From contig KL197709.1 of assembly GCA_000697665.1 (NCBI GenBank), positions 241,074-305,073 on the forward strand: 64,000 nt of DNA. Reading direction: 5' to 3'. Below are positions 45,255 through 56,853 of the stretch, piece by piece. Made by a program: the position numbers and the translations under genes. The notes beneath the pieces were generated by a model. It did no database searches, was not told the origin of the DNA, and worked only from the letters and a program-made list of their open reading frames with translations. Within the stretch, counting starts at the first letter, position 1. Every line of letters begins with the position of its first letter. Source of the stretch: Jaapia argillacea MUCL 33604. Its lineage: Eukaryota; Basidiomycota; Agaricomycetes; Jaapiales; Jaapiaceae.

Positions 45255-48170
45255 TTAAACATCGAACGCCTTGCTCCTCCAATCTTTCTTCCGACCTTCA
45301 ACCCGTTGTACTATCTCGACCCTCTGTTCGACTTTCTCAACATCCTCTCGAGCCTTCACCGCCGCCTCTCGAGCCTGATACGCTGCCTCCTTCGCTTGTT
45401 CAGCTGTCTGTTCGACGCTGTCCACGACCACATCCACTACCTCCATAATCCCCTCTTCTATTCTGTCTTCACCATAAGGTCCTGCACTATGCTGCACAAC
45501 CTGCGGACCCACGCCGATTGCTATCACCGCTTCGTCTGGTGTTGGGGGATGGGAGGAAGTTGGTTCAGCTTGAGTGATGGTCGTCCGGACGAGGCCCTTC
45601 AGAGTGGGCTTGATATGGGTTTCAACTGCCGGAGCGCCATCCTCCTCGGCGTCAGTGGTTTCCTCAAAGTCATCTTGCTCTGTATAACGGCCCGCCCTTC
45701 CCAATACCGCGTCCCAGTATTCCTCCAAGCCGACGGATTCGTTTCCTTGCTCCAGAGCTTTGGCGTTAGCGTCCTTCTGGATTCTACCAACCCATAGGCC
45801 AAGGTTGTCTAAAGCTCCTTTGATCTGCCCCTCGAGTACGCTCTTCAACACGTATCTCACAGCGGGGCCCGAAAGCGGTTGAAGCACGACCTTGTTCAGG
45901 ATCCAATGTTTGGACCTATCGATCGAGAACGATAGGCCTGGGAAGCTAAGCTTGACGTCTGTCACTCGGAAGAGCGCTTCCCCCTCTCCATCACTTCTCT
46001 CTCTCCACGAAGAAATCCACGAGTTGGGCTCATCCAGGTCACCGATTTCGACTTCCACGTCCATCATAACACCTTCCCCAAAGTCGATACTGACGAGGCC
46101 CTCATCCTGATAGCCAAATCCTAGCGGCACCCCGAGCACGCTGCTCCCATATTGGTAGTTGACATAGTACCCCACGCCGCTGGTTGAAGCCATCCTTATC
46201 CCATCCATGTACAGCCTCACCCGACTTACGCTCTGTACCGACCCAGGCCCTGAATAACCCGCATTGCCATTTTGCTCCAATCCGTCCTCCAATATGTCCA
46301 ACCTCAACTCGCTCCAATTCTGCACTCGTATATGATCGGGGAGCAGAGACAGTCCACCTTCGTCTCCCGTACCGAAGGAGAGGTACATGGAATCCAAGAC
46401 AGCCTCCATAGAACTGTCCTTGTATTCCACTCGAGGCATTGGGATAACTCTTCCAATCAGGCTTGTTAGAATCCTCGGCACCAGCCAAGCCATAGCATCT
46501 CGTTTAAGCTCTTGGCGCCATTTCCCCGACGTGATGGACCCAGCTGTCAAGGCATCCCGTCCCAAGTTTCTCGCGTCTTCCGCGAGGGCTTCAATCGCAC
46601 CAACCAGTTTCATCGTCGATCGGTCGTTTTGGATACGATCTAGGAACGTGGTGGCTTCGTTCATGAATTCTCGAACGTCTCTGGACCAGGGCGAATCTCG
46701 CTCTTGGTCAAGCAATCTTTGACACTCGTCGTATATCGCTTGGATTGACTGTGTTCCCAAGAAAGACGTTGAGAATGCTGGATTGGCCAGGGATTCATCG
46801 ACCCAGTTTCCGAAACTCGCGAAACATTGCTTTATCGCAACGCTCTCCGAGCCATTCGTCGTGATGTCTGATATGGTCGCCGTGATAGTGCGAAGGAGTG
46901 GGTCAAGTTGGTATCCAGATGCTAGTCGTTCCAACAGGATTTTTGTATCTTCAAGTGCGTGCGAGATGTGCTCATCTGTCCACACCACGGGCGTAAAGGT
47001 GATTGGAGCGGCCGACGTTGAGGGTGAGGCGTTCGTGGATTGATGAATGGTTTGGGAGATAATGCCCAGCTTATGCGAGTATTTGCGGATGATCAAGAGG
47101 ATGGTCTGGAGGGCTGAACGATATTGCGGGTTTTGATGGGCGCGGACCATTACCTGTGGGAAAAGTCAGTTAACCAAGTATTCAAGGAAAGCTCACACCA
47201 ATACTCACCTCTTGAAGACGGGCTATTGCGACTTCCTTGACTCTCTCCGGACCCAAGGCACTTGCGACGTTCACTCGCTCCTTGGCGACTTCTGCCAACC
47301 TGTTCACGTTTTCGCCAAGTTCGTTCGCGCTATCTTCAATCTGATCTCTGTCCCATCCCTGGGGCTTGACTGCGGCTCTGACATTCTCTGCGGCTGCTTC
47401 TACGCGAATAGCAGCGCGGCTCACTTCAGTGGCGACGTCTGCCAGCATTTCCCTTGCCATGAGGAACACATCGGAGAGGATTAAACGGAAAGTTGATGAT
47501 GTTATAAGGAGCCGCGCAAGTGATTTGATAGAGTGGAGGAGATGACCGGTGTCAGATTGAACCTCGGACCTTGTGGGAAGTTCATTCGCTATGGGGGAAG
47601 AAACATGTTAAAGAGGGGCTTCTACATCTGAATGGAACCCTGACCGACAACCTCAACGTGCTGGGGGAGATTCTCGTCTCGGACGTTCACTGCGATGTCT
47701 GCATTCACAGAGGAAGAATCAATTTGCTCGGTGTGGAATATCAAGTCTTGAAGTTTATCATCATCTGGATCCACCTGTCAGTCACTCGTTAATACCAGAC
47801 TGGTTTGGTACTCACCATTCTTCTCCAGCCCTATCTGTGCAACAGCATCCAAAACTAATCGAACGTCTGCCACTACCTTACGACCGCTTTGGCTCAGCGG
47901 TCCGTACCCATACCCCGCTCCCAACTTGCCCGCATCCACATTCCCTAACAAATCTGACCTGAGTGCTAGTTGGAGGATCCTGTTTATTTGATCCTGCGAT
48001 GGCAATTTCTGGACGTTGAGAGCTGCAAGAACGTGGGCCAGTTTCTCAAGATTGGAATGAGGAGGTGGGTCGGCATCTTCGTGTTCTCGGTTGACATGGC
48101 GCTGAGGTAGCAGAGGGTCTTGTTCCTGGGAGCGCTTTTGTCGACGACAACAGGAAAAGCAGAAGCCCAT
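45255..48170 (-). CDS. Large DUF5923/DUF4449-type fungal protein, predicted lipid-anchored
   Basis: Exons 47816-48170, 47645-47764, 47209-47588 and 45255-47153, about 917 residues. The start was chosen because MGFCFSCC fits an N-myristoylation signal (Gly2, Ser6) followed by palmitoylatable cysteines; upstream Mets are in frame. Middle parts are helical (DALTAGSITSGKW, AMAWLVPRILTSLIGRVIPMPRVEYKD), followed by beta-rich segments (LGVPLGFGYQDEGLVSIDFGEGV and LSFPGLSFSIDRSKHWI) resembling the BPI/TULIP-like region of this family, then an acidic and a coiled-coil tail (AYQAREAAVKAREDVEKVEQ, broken here for length). Probably a peripheral membrane, lipid-associated protein; function unproven. Confidence 0.75.
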
Positions 48171-48443
48171 AGCTCCTGAGCGTGGTGAACGTTGAGGGTG
48201 AGTTCGAGATTTAGAGTCCTCAGACATCCATCTTGACGTCATTGCTGGCCATGTCACGGGACTGTGCGACAAATTTACTTCCCCATGGCGGTTTTCCACA
48301 AATTCTTTTATCCCAAACTCGCATTGGCAGATCTTTTCATGTTAATTTCGGCTATAGACTGGTATGCGAGCGAGATCTGATACGACGGGCATCTACATCG
48401 AAGCCTCGTGGCTGCCTCATGGTGGTCAGTTTACAAACAGGCA

Positions 48444-49324
48444 ATGACCACGACACCTATATATGCACTGGACGAATATCAGCGAGATTACCGCCAGACC
48501 CTCAGGCTGTCCAGGAACATGGAGCAGCTCCATGGTTCTCAATCTTGTCCTTCGTATACCAGGGATGAAGTCTACTACTTCCAAGATGTGGTTTTCCTGG
48601 TGGGTTCCAGTACTCTTTGGCGTCTCATGCTGTCGTTATTCTCATGGGCAGGTCGAAGACACGCTGTTCAGAGTTCCCCGTCGCAACTTTGAGATGGAAT
48701 CGGATACTTTTGGGGGGATGTTCACACTTGTTCAACCGGAGCAGTCGACAACGGAGGGCTCTTCCGACGACGACCCTATCTATCTTGAAGGGTATTCCAA
48801 GGTCGATTTTCAGAGATTTTTGAGGGTTTTGCTTCCGCTGTAGGTGAATCATTCCTGCTGCCTGATAGGCTGAACTGACATCGTTACTCAGGCGAATTGG
48901 CCAGGTCGACTTATCCACTTCAGATGAGTGGATATCGGTGCTGAAGCTGTCCCACATATGGGAGTTCGACACCATCAAGGGCTTGGCCATCCAAGCTCTG
49001 GATAAGTTCGATCTCGACCCAGTGGACAAGACAGTCCTTGCCCGTGATTATGACATCCCAGGATGGCTGTTGTTAACCTTCAACGCTATCGCGCAGCGGG
49101 GTAGGGGGCTGGATATGTCGGACCTTGAGCGACTAGGAATTGACTGGGTGCTCAGGTTAGCAAGGGTCCGCGAGAGTGTACATGAGCAGCCGTGTATCAC
49201 ATGTCGGCCTGGGCAGGGGATTTTCGGGACTGTGACTCAGGCTCCTGCTCCAAGTCGCTGCAGGCCTCGGTACGATTTTACGCAGAAGATTCGTGATGAG
49301 TTTGGATCTTTGATACCCTCGTAG
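48444..49324 (+). CDS. BTB/POZ domain protein 1
   Basis: Exons 48444-48599, 48652-48839 and 48892-49324, about 258 residues. Fungal-type BTB domain: RDEVYYFQDVVFL, then VEDTLFRVPRRNFEMES, IYLEGYSKVDFQRFLRVLLP, and a helical C-terminal half WISVLKLSHIWEFDTIKGLA, LDPVDKTVLARDYDIPGWL, ERLGIDWVLRLARVRES. BTB proteins dimerise and can link substrates to CUL3 ubiquitin ligases, but this fungal group has not been assigned a function. First of three related genes in a row on the same strand. Confidence 0.85.
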
Positions 49325-49492
49325 CCATCGAGATATCGTAGTACTCAACCTGAAAATTCTATGCTGTTATCGCAACGGATCAGATGTCTCGAGACGACAT
49401 GTGGCAAACACGCCGGCGAAGCCATCCAATCCCAATATGGCAAAATATCCTGTTTGTGTGCGGGTGATCAATCACTTTCGTACCCTTCTACC

Positions 49493-50603
49493 ATGGACGA
49501 CAGTGTCGACGGAGCGAGGGACCTGGAAAGGGTTGGATCTGCAGAATTCGAGGATTCCCTTGAAATTCGCGAGGGAGAACAGCCATTCAACGAGGCACAA
49601 TCGATACAAGGCGTTCTTGATGCCCTCGAAGGTGAAAGTGACAACGGCCAACGACCCACACTTCCAGCAACCGATCTGCCCGTCCAAGCGATCCCACAGG
49701 TTCGGAAAGATGAGGTCTACTACATGCACAGCCTTGTCGTACTCGTGCGTCCACCTCGATCCGTCCGACTGAAGGGTGTTGATTGATTGAACCTCGTGTT
49801 TCCACACGAATACAGGTTGATGGGTGCCTATTCAAAGTTCCCCGAGCTGTCATGGTCGAAAATTCAGATTACATTCGTGAAAAGCTTCAGGAGCAAGAGA
49901 ACGAACCCAGTGGACTTGTATATGGGGCCGATGATGACCACCCGCTTCGCCTTGATGGGATTAAACTGCAGGAATTTCGGTGGTTGCTTGCCGCTGTATT
50001 CCCAACGTAAGCAACGATCCGCTTTCGTGGTCATCCCCCTGATTCATGCTTTGTCTATTACCACCCGTCAGACGAGGCCAGTACACATTCACCTACGAGC
50101 AGTGGATCGTCATTCTTGATCTATCGACCAGACTGGGATTCACTGAAGTCCGCAATTTGGCGATCCGACGGTCCGAGGAATGTGCCGATTTTGTGTCCAT
50201 GGATCTGCTGGATAGGGTTGCCCTCGGGTTTCGGCACCAAGTGGACCCTTGGCTGTTGTCGGCTGTGCAGGAGCTGGCAAAGCGAGATGCCCCCTTGAGC
50301 GAGACGGAGTTCCAGCGTCTGGGATTTGTTTGTGCAGCGAAAGTAGCTGCCGTTCGGGAGAGTTTTCGGGGTGATAGGATCACAGTGACCTGTGGATCCT
50401 GTGCTCGCTCCAAAGCCACTCCTGTTCGCGCAAATGGGAAGAAGGCCCGGGGTAAGTCGAGAAACTCGAATTTCGGGTACGCACCGACGGTCGACGTAAC
50501 TTGGCCTAGTTGGAATGCAGTCGCAGAGGATTATTATGACTCCTCGGCACGAAGCGGACACGATTTTTCGGAGATCATTCGCACTGTGTTCGAGATTTCA
50601 TAA
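49493..50603 (+). CDS. BTB/POZ domain protein 2
   Basis: Exons 49493-49744, 49816-50006 and 50072-50603, about 324 residues. An acidic 70-residue leader precedes the BTB domain (KDEVYYMHSLVVL, VDGCLFKVPRAVMVENS, LRLDGIKLQEFRWLLAAVF), then WIVILDLSTRLGFTEVRNLA, LLDRVALGFRHQVDPWLL, FQRLGFVCAAKVAAVRES. The tail has a CGSCARSKATP segment and a basic stretch, ending SEIIRTVFEIS. Intron positions match the neighbours. The first donor is GTGCGT. Confidence 0.83.
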
Positions 50604-50833
50604 ATAGCCTCTAGGACTTGTTGTGGCGTACTGTTGTACGACTTGCAATCATGATGTTCACTGGCAATATATCATAGGGATGCAGCCTGACCTCGTGGCA
50701 CCACCTGTCCAAACCTGCGCTGCCTTGCTGCCTTCGAATGGCACGTACCGGGTGTTCGTCACGTTGTTCTGCCGTAGCCAGGCGCCCAAGCCTTGTGACT
50801 CGGTAGACTTGACACAAGGCTACGAAATCCATA

Positions 50834-52451
50834 ATGACCGCGACACCCCAATCATCTGCTGCAGCTTCCATCGACATCAGTTCATCAAGCCTAGCTCGTA
50901 GGAAGGATGATACGTTCTTCTTCGATGAGGTGGTCTTCCTTGTCAGTCGAAATATCCACCTCACCTTGTTACTGATATACTCCGATACTCACCTCTCAAC
51001 ACGTCTTAGGTCGAGGACACGCTATTCAAAGTTCCTCGAAACATTTTTCGGCGAGAATCCGAGCATTTCAGGAACATGTTCGACATTCCGCAATCAGAGG
51101 AGGTCACCCTTGAAGGAACCTGTGATGAGCATCCTCTGGTGCTGTTAGGTTACAAGGCCATAGACTTTCAAAGATTTCTGAAAGTGTTGCTACCTCTGTG
51201 AGCTACCCACCCGATTCCCAACCTTATCTCCTCCGATCAGCAACCTGCGCTCACTCAGCCCCATCATGCAATACAGACAGTATGGCCTTATCGATCTGTC
51301 TTCAGTCGAAGAATGGGTTTCCGTCCTCATGCTATCCCACATATGGGACTTTCCAACCGTGAAAAAGCGAGCGATCAAGAACTTGGATTCGCTCCACATA
51401 GATTCCATGGACAAGGCGACTCTGGCCGCCCAATATGAGATTGATGGATGGCTCCATCAGATCCTCGACGCGGTCGCACGACGAGATCCGGGTACTGAGT
51501 TGGAGCATGTCGTTAGGATTGCAGTAGATTGGGCGATCAAGAATGCTGGTATTCGCCAAAGCTTGTATAGACCGGTTGGGACGCGGAACGGCGACTTTAT
51601 CCCTGCAAACACTTCGATTCAAGGTGAGGAGTATAAGAGGGATGAACTTTACTATCTGAGTGATGTTGTCATCCAGGTGAGTATTGTTACCTTCCATCTC
51701 ATAGAGTTTGCGTCAGGAAACAGCATACCATGTCCTAGGTTGAAAGTACCATATTCAGAGTACCTCGCGAACTCTTGGAATACAACTCTGCGTATCCTCT
51801 GGGATACCTTCACTGGCACCAAAATCGGCCTTTGGATGGGACAGATGATGAGCATCCCATCCTCCTAAACAGACTCAAAATGGATGACTTCCGACAACTA
51901 CTTCTCATACTGTTCTACCCGTATGTGGGCTTTGATTCTCTCCAGTATGGCGAAATTGGTTCTAATTTCTGGCCGGAACTCATAAATCCAGAGGAGATAC
52001 CACCTTTTCTGAATTGAGCCCTGGTAGTTTGATGAGCCTGCTCGAACTTTGCACCACCGTCCAATTCACATCAATACGTACCGCGGTTGCAGATAAATTG
52101 GAGGCCTCATCCGAGCCTCTATTCCCCGACCTCGTCGACAGCGTATCGTTCGCCTTCAAACACCGTGACCTCCTCACTACTCGTCTGCACAGATCTGTAC
52201 ACGACCTCGTCCGAAGAACACAACCTCTGAAGAAAGCCGAATTGGAGAAGTTGGGTTTGGATTGTGCTATCAAAGTGGTAGAATTGCGAGAAGGAGTTGG
52301 GTTCATGATTTGTTGTTCTAGAGGGCGCAGCCGGTATGGTTGTAGGTTTGATCATACCGTGAATGGGCATGCCCAGGTCGATGAGAGCGAGAGGATGGAA
52401 CTTGATTTGTCTTCTGCTATATTTAAGATGTTTAAACCTGGTAATTACTGA
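50834..52451 (+). CDS. Double-BTB fusion protein (BTB/POZ protein 3)
   Basis: Exons 50834-50941, 51010-51197, 51277-51676, 51739-51920 and 51992-52451, about 445 residues. The first BTB unit (TFFFDEVVFL, VEDTLFKVPRNIF, FQRFLKVLLPL, WVSVLMLSHIWDF) runs in one uninterrupted exon directly into a second unit (RDELYYLSDVVIQ, VESTIFRVPRELLEYNS, LKMDDFRQLLLILF, LMSLLELCTTVQF). No stop or start codon separates them: exon 3 contains both the end of unit 1 and the beginning of unit 2. The usual C-terminal tail of unit 1 is replaced. Two separate genes would need a stop and start that are not there. Both halves keep the family intron positions. Confidence 0.8.
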
Positions 52452-52924
52452 TCATGTGGTATATGTAGCACTTGACGTGTGGCATGGTGGTCAGGTTGTG
52501 TTTAACCCTTTGACCTCGAATGCGACAGACACAACATCAAACCAGTCCATTAATCCCAACGACACTAAGACATACGAATAGAAACAGAGCACAAGCGTGT
52601 GTATCGATAACATGGCCGATTCGTAAATTGGTCTAAACTGAAACAGACGACGACGAAAGTCCTTTTAGAATAGCAGCGAAACAAACAGGTAAAGGGACAG
52701 AAACTAAAGAAACATGGCAGACTAGGGAAACAGAGAGATAGGTATCGAAAAGAATGGGAATAGAATGGGAAGGGTATCCCTGTATGTTATCTAGAGAGTT
52801 CAAGTCCTATCGTCGTAAACACCTATCAAACGGTTATCATCAGCGTCGCCGATCAACGGAAGGGAGGTGGTGCGAACAAACCGAGAAAGCACATCCACTT
52901 CTTATCATACACTCCCCCAGCGAC
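52452..52924. other. Convergent intergenic gap
   Basis: 3' flanks of the BTB and hydrolase genes; A-rich, nothing recognised. Confidence 0.4.
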
Positions 52925-55535
52925 TCACTTCCCCCCAAAAAACCCAAGCAGAGCATCAGAAACTCTCTCCGGATGACTCAATGTCAAATCATGACCTCCT
53001 CCTTCAATCGTTACCAACGAAGAAGTGGGTAAGAGAGAGGTGAATTGGGAGGCGTATTTGTATGGGACTGTGTTATCTGCTGTGCCCTGTGGGAGGAAGG
53101 GGGAGTTAGTGGCGGCGGCGGCGATGGGAGTAAAGAGATGATGAGATGAAGAGTATAAACAGGTCCGGGGGGTTGGGGGGCGGGAATATGAACTCCAACC
53201 TCGACGATAGAGGAGAAAAAGTTTAAACTGAAAGACACGTGACAACACCAGAACCTCAAACATATCTATCAAAACCAACAAAATGGCCGAGAATATTCGG
53301 GAATGCCGCCCCGCCAATACCCAATACCCAACAACCACTACCAATCACCCCCCGAAGGAGGAAGCACACCAACACGCAGAACCCCTCTCGACATGGGAAA
53401 GGGGGTGAGGAAACATCGAAAGAAGGGATGGCATCGTGATCGAATTGGGACACGGGAGGACAACCTCCAACATCACACACAATAAAAACCCGAGGATAGA
53501 GGGGAAAAGGTCTGAGTCGAAAAAGCTGCGACACAAACACGAGAACCCTCAAAAATATCTTTCGAGGCGAACGAAATGGCCAAAACGAACTGGTAACACT
53601 GCCCAATGCCCACCCGCCACTCGCCCACCACCACTCCCCCCAAGGAAAGACACACTCAAACAAAAGCGAAACGAGGGTTTAGTGGAGGGAAGGAAGTGAG
53701 AATGAGGATCCAATGATGGCCAAATCGTCCCTTAGGGACGGCAGGACTGGACTTTATAACTCCAACACCGCACACAGTCGAGGAAAACCCGCCGATGGAG
53801 GAAGAAAAGGTGTGAACTAAGGGAGATGAGAGACTAACGCCAGAACCTCAAAATGTACGGAAGGGACGAAATAGAGCGGTAATGCCGGCCCAACCCCCAA
53901 GTACCGCCTCCGGAAGGAGGAGCGTACCAATCAACAAGCAAAACCCCCTCTCGGGCATGGGAAAGTGAGTGAGGAAACATAAAAAACGAATGGTATCATG
54001 ACCAACACCACACACACCATCACCAAAAAAACTCCAACCACCCAAACGTCCAACCCAAAAAGAAAAACCAAAACTCACCCAAACGAGTAAAACCCCCCTC
54101 CCCGATTTCCCAAGTTCCACAACGGCTTGTCTGGCTCCTCTGATTGGGCCGTGACGGAGAGAAGAAGCTAGGGCGGGGTTGTACCCTGGTAAATGGGCTG
54201 ATTGGATTCTGACGAGCTGGCGGATGGGTGAGTATGGGGGGATATATGATGGGTGGGGGGTATGGGGGGAATAGGAGAGAAGAAGGATGGAGGGAATAGG
54301 AGAGAAGAAGGATGGATGGAAAGGAGGGGAGGGAGGGTAAGCACATGAGTCGAGATGAGGGAAGGGATGGAGGAAACAAGCGCGTGATGGATAAAGAGGA
54401 AAGTGACGGACCTCTGCTATGGGGTTCTCGGATGTTGAGTTTGCTAATTTTCGGAGGTAGAGCTGTGTGAGAGGACAGATTAGGGAGGTAGGTAATTTAA
54501 AACGAGATGAGTCGATCACGAGTTGTACCGCGACGAGAGGGAGGGTACATACGCGGAAAGGAGAACTTGAAGCTAGGGATTGGACGAGTGGGGAGGACAT
54601 GAAACGCATTGTTTTTGATAGGTCTGCGGACTGTGTGAAGCAACAGGTGAAATGAGTTGGAGATGATGACTTGGGGGTCAGGAGGCTGAGGATACGCGTA
54701 GAGAGATAAAGTACTAACATCTATAAGTCCTGCCGAACATATCAACGCCACTTTATCTTCTACCAAATGTGGGAATGTAGCTGTAAACTCTGCTGCTATC
54801 GCTCCTCCCTAAACCAAGAGTGAGTGGAAGGAAATGGGGAGGGTGGAGGGACGGGGTACCATGGAGACACCTGCGATGTAAGCCTTGTCCCATTTGATGT
54901 GTTGCATGAGGAGGGCTAGTTGGGTTGTGTACAGGGAAGCGTCGTAGGTTGTTTGAGGAGCTTCAGAGTAGCCTCTGCCGTACAAGTCTGGTGTGGTGGG
55001 TTAGGGTTGGGGTGGGTCGTTGGGTCGTGAGGGTAAGGGATGGGTGGATGGGAAGGAGGGACGTACCGAAGAGAAGAACGCGATAACCACGCGAGGCCAT
55101 TACAGGCGCAACGTCTTTCCAGATGATAGCAGGGATAGAGAACCCATGTATAAACACAATCTACGCCTCGAACCTCAGTTCACGGGTACGAGCACACCAA
55201 CTAAGTGTAGCCCACCTTCTTCCCGTTCTCAGGACCAAAGAGCCAATATCGAACCTGGAGTTGCACGTTCAGGTGAGGAGGAGGAATGAAAGATGGTTGG
55301 GGTGAAGACGTACTTTTCCATAAGGGAGGTTAACGTAGGAGCCTCCTTGGTAGAAATCCTCTGGGTAGATCGCACATGCCCTGGAATCGGAGCCTAAGGA
55401 AGCGAGGGAAGGGTGGATGAGAGTGGGAGCTGGGGGACTGGGGAACTGTGCGAAGAAGTATGCGGTGAAGAGGACAGAGGGGATGACGAGTAGCGTAAAC
55501 GTCAGACACTGGTACGTCGTCTTCAGCAGCGCCAT
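52925..55535 (-). CDS. Membrane-anchored alpha/beta hydrolase
   Basis: Nine exons: 55314-55535, 55216-55254, 55067-55160, 54860-54987, 54719-54808, 54553-54630, 54412-54462, 54079-54216, 52925-53086, about 333 residues. An N-terminal hydrophobic anchor (CLTFTLLVIPSVLFTAYFFA) is followed by VFIHGFSIPAIIW with the oxyanion HG, LYGRGYSE, the nucleophile elbow GVSMGG, the acid region WGTADNTVPY and His in GGGHDLTLSHPE. The nucleophile elbow is split by an intron just after Met. The last intron is about 990 bp, far longer than any other here, because it contains a tandem repeat. Likely an ester or epoxide hydrolase-like enzyme; the substrate is unknown. Confidence 0.85.
53160..54030. repeat. ~290-bp tandem repeat inside a hydrolase intron
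   Basis: Three diverged copies start near 53186, 53467 and 53760, with a partial fourth after about 54000. Anchor words recur in order: AACTCCAACCTCGAC/ACCTCCAACATCACAC/ACTCCAACACCGCACAC, then GAGGA...GAAAAGG, then CCAGAACCTCAAA or GAGAACCCTCAAA, then a GAAATGG/AAAATGGCC word, then CATGGGAAAG followed by GAGGAAACAT. Not recognised as a known element; no consistent open frame. Confidence 0.75.
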
Positions 55536-55862
55536 TCCACTTAGTCCAGGACGATCGTGACAACAGGATCAGTGTCTCCCCAACGCAGGGAATGGGGAGG
55601 CGCAATGACATCCGAAATTCCCAAAAAAGTTGTGCGAGTGGCTGAGTATTGTCGTATTTTGACAGCCACCAAATAAGGAGAAAGAAATCAAGAAGGCAAG
55701 ATCGATAGCCCATCAAAGCCCATCACGAATTGTGGGTCCCAAAAGGCGCTTCGATGTCACTGATCAAAGAGCAAAAAGCAGGTCGGGGTGATGTAGCTTC
55801 GTAGAGCACGAAATATGCTTGGTTGTTGCAGGGGGGATGGTAGTAAATTGCCAGGACAAAAA

Positions 55863-55980
55863 ATCGTTCGGGCCAGAATTTTTTTGATCTCGCTCTATTT
55901 GATCCTATGAGCAAAATAGTGCTCGCGAACGCTCATAGCACAGGAATAGGGTCGCGATAGAGAAATCTGTCCCGAACGAT
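55863..55980. mobile_element. MITE-like segment with 10-bp terminal inverted repeats
   Basis: ATCGTTCGGG at 55863-55872 and its exact complement CCCGAACGAT at 55971-55980 bound 118 bp. Inside lies a second inverted pair, CTATGAGC at 55905-55912 and GCTCATAG at 55931-55938. No coding capacity. The nested arms suggest a small non-autonomous DNA element or a hairpin; no clear target-site duplication was seen. Confidence 0.4.
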
Positions 55981-56309
55981 CTTTTCTTCGAAGTCATTCT
56001 ATTCCGATCCCAAAATTACAGGAACATCGGTCGGCGTGAAGTGAGCCCACGAGACCGAATGTGCAAACGAGCATTGCAGCAATTTCCAGATTNGGCTGAN
56101 CAGCCACTTCGGCAACATCCGAAACGCTCGTGCGGACGTGCTGCTCAGCTTTGGTGACCGCAGATGGGTTCAACGGACGTTGGTGAGAGTTATAAAAATG
56201 GATTATATTATTTCAAGGAGAACCCTTCACGTGGGGTAGGTGGTGGGGGATGGTAAAAGTTATTGGGAGCGGTATGGTAGTGAAAAACAAAAATGACACA
56301 TCGGAAACT

Positions 56310-56390
56310 AGTACGGGGAATCGAACACACGACACATAGCACACGAAACCAGAAACCCTAATATCAAAACCCACTACGCCATAGCGTCCT
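56310..56390 (-). other. tRNA-like segment with A and B boxes
   Basis: On the minus strand TGGCGTAGTGGG (56370-56381) fits a Pol III A box and GTTCGATTCC (56317-56326) fits a B box at tRNA-like spacing. The acceptor and T stems do not pair well, so this is not a good tRNA gene. It may be a decayed tRNA or the head of a tRNA-derived SINE. Confidence 0.4.
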
Positions 56391-56853
56391 AAAGAGATGT
56401 GGCAGCGGCGTATATATAGCACAAATGGCACACAACCACTCATTGAATAACCTCAATTCAATGATGATTCTCTCCGTTTGCAAAATATTGACTTTCGTCA
56501 ACAAATGTTTCCTCGCTCGGGGGCAAGTGGATGTAATTGTGCCAATCTTGCCAACAAGGAAGAATGATGGTGTGAAATCCATATCTGAGATTTGCTTGAT
56601 CCCATCACCTCTGTTTGGACGCTGACAGCATATTCACACGATCACGCTGGCACACATTTTGAACCGGGATTGCGCCTCCCCACAGGGAATGCCACCACGA
56701 TGACCCACCCCAAAAAGGAATATATCATCACGTGCATAAGAAGATATACACGTGACCTGCGCGTTTCGGCGTGTGTATGGCTTTGTTATGCCACACGACT
56801 CAATTCTCAACGCCAACCCCTCTCAGCCTAACTTTATTACCGTTCTCTACGCT

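Larger units (their letters stand above)
55536..56853. other. Intergenic with small repeats and two ambiguous bases
   Basis: No gene recognised. It holds the MITE-like segment and the tRNA-like segment listed separately. Positions 56093 and 56100 are N. Confidence 0.5.

Noticed and set aside
53239-54720. Long open frames on both strands in 53.2-54.7 kb
   Set aside because: They cross the tandem repeat and the real hydrolase exons in other frames; composition is low complexity.
56310-56390. Functional tRNA gene
   Set aside because: A and B boxes fit, but acceptor and T stems do not pair.
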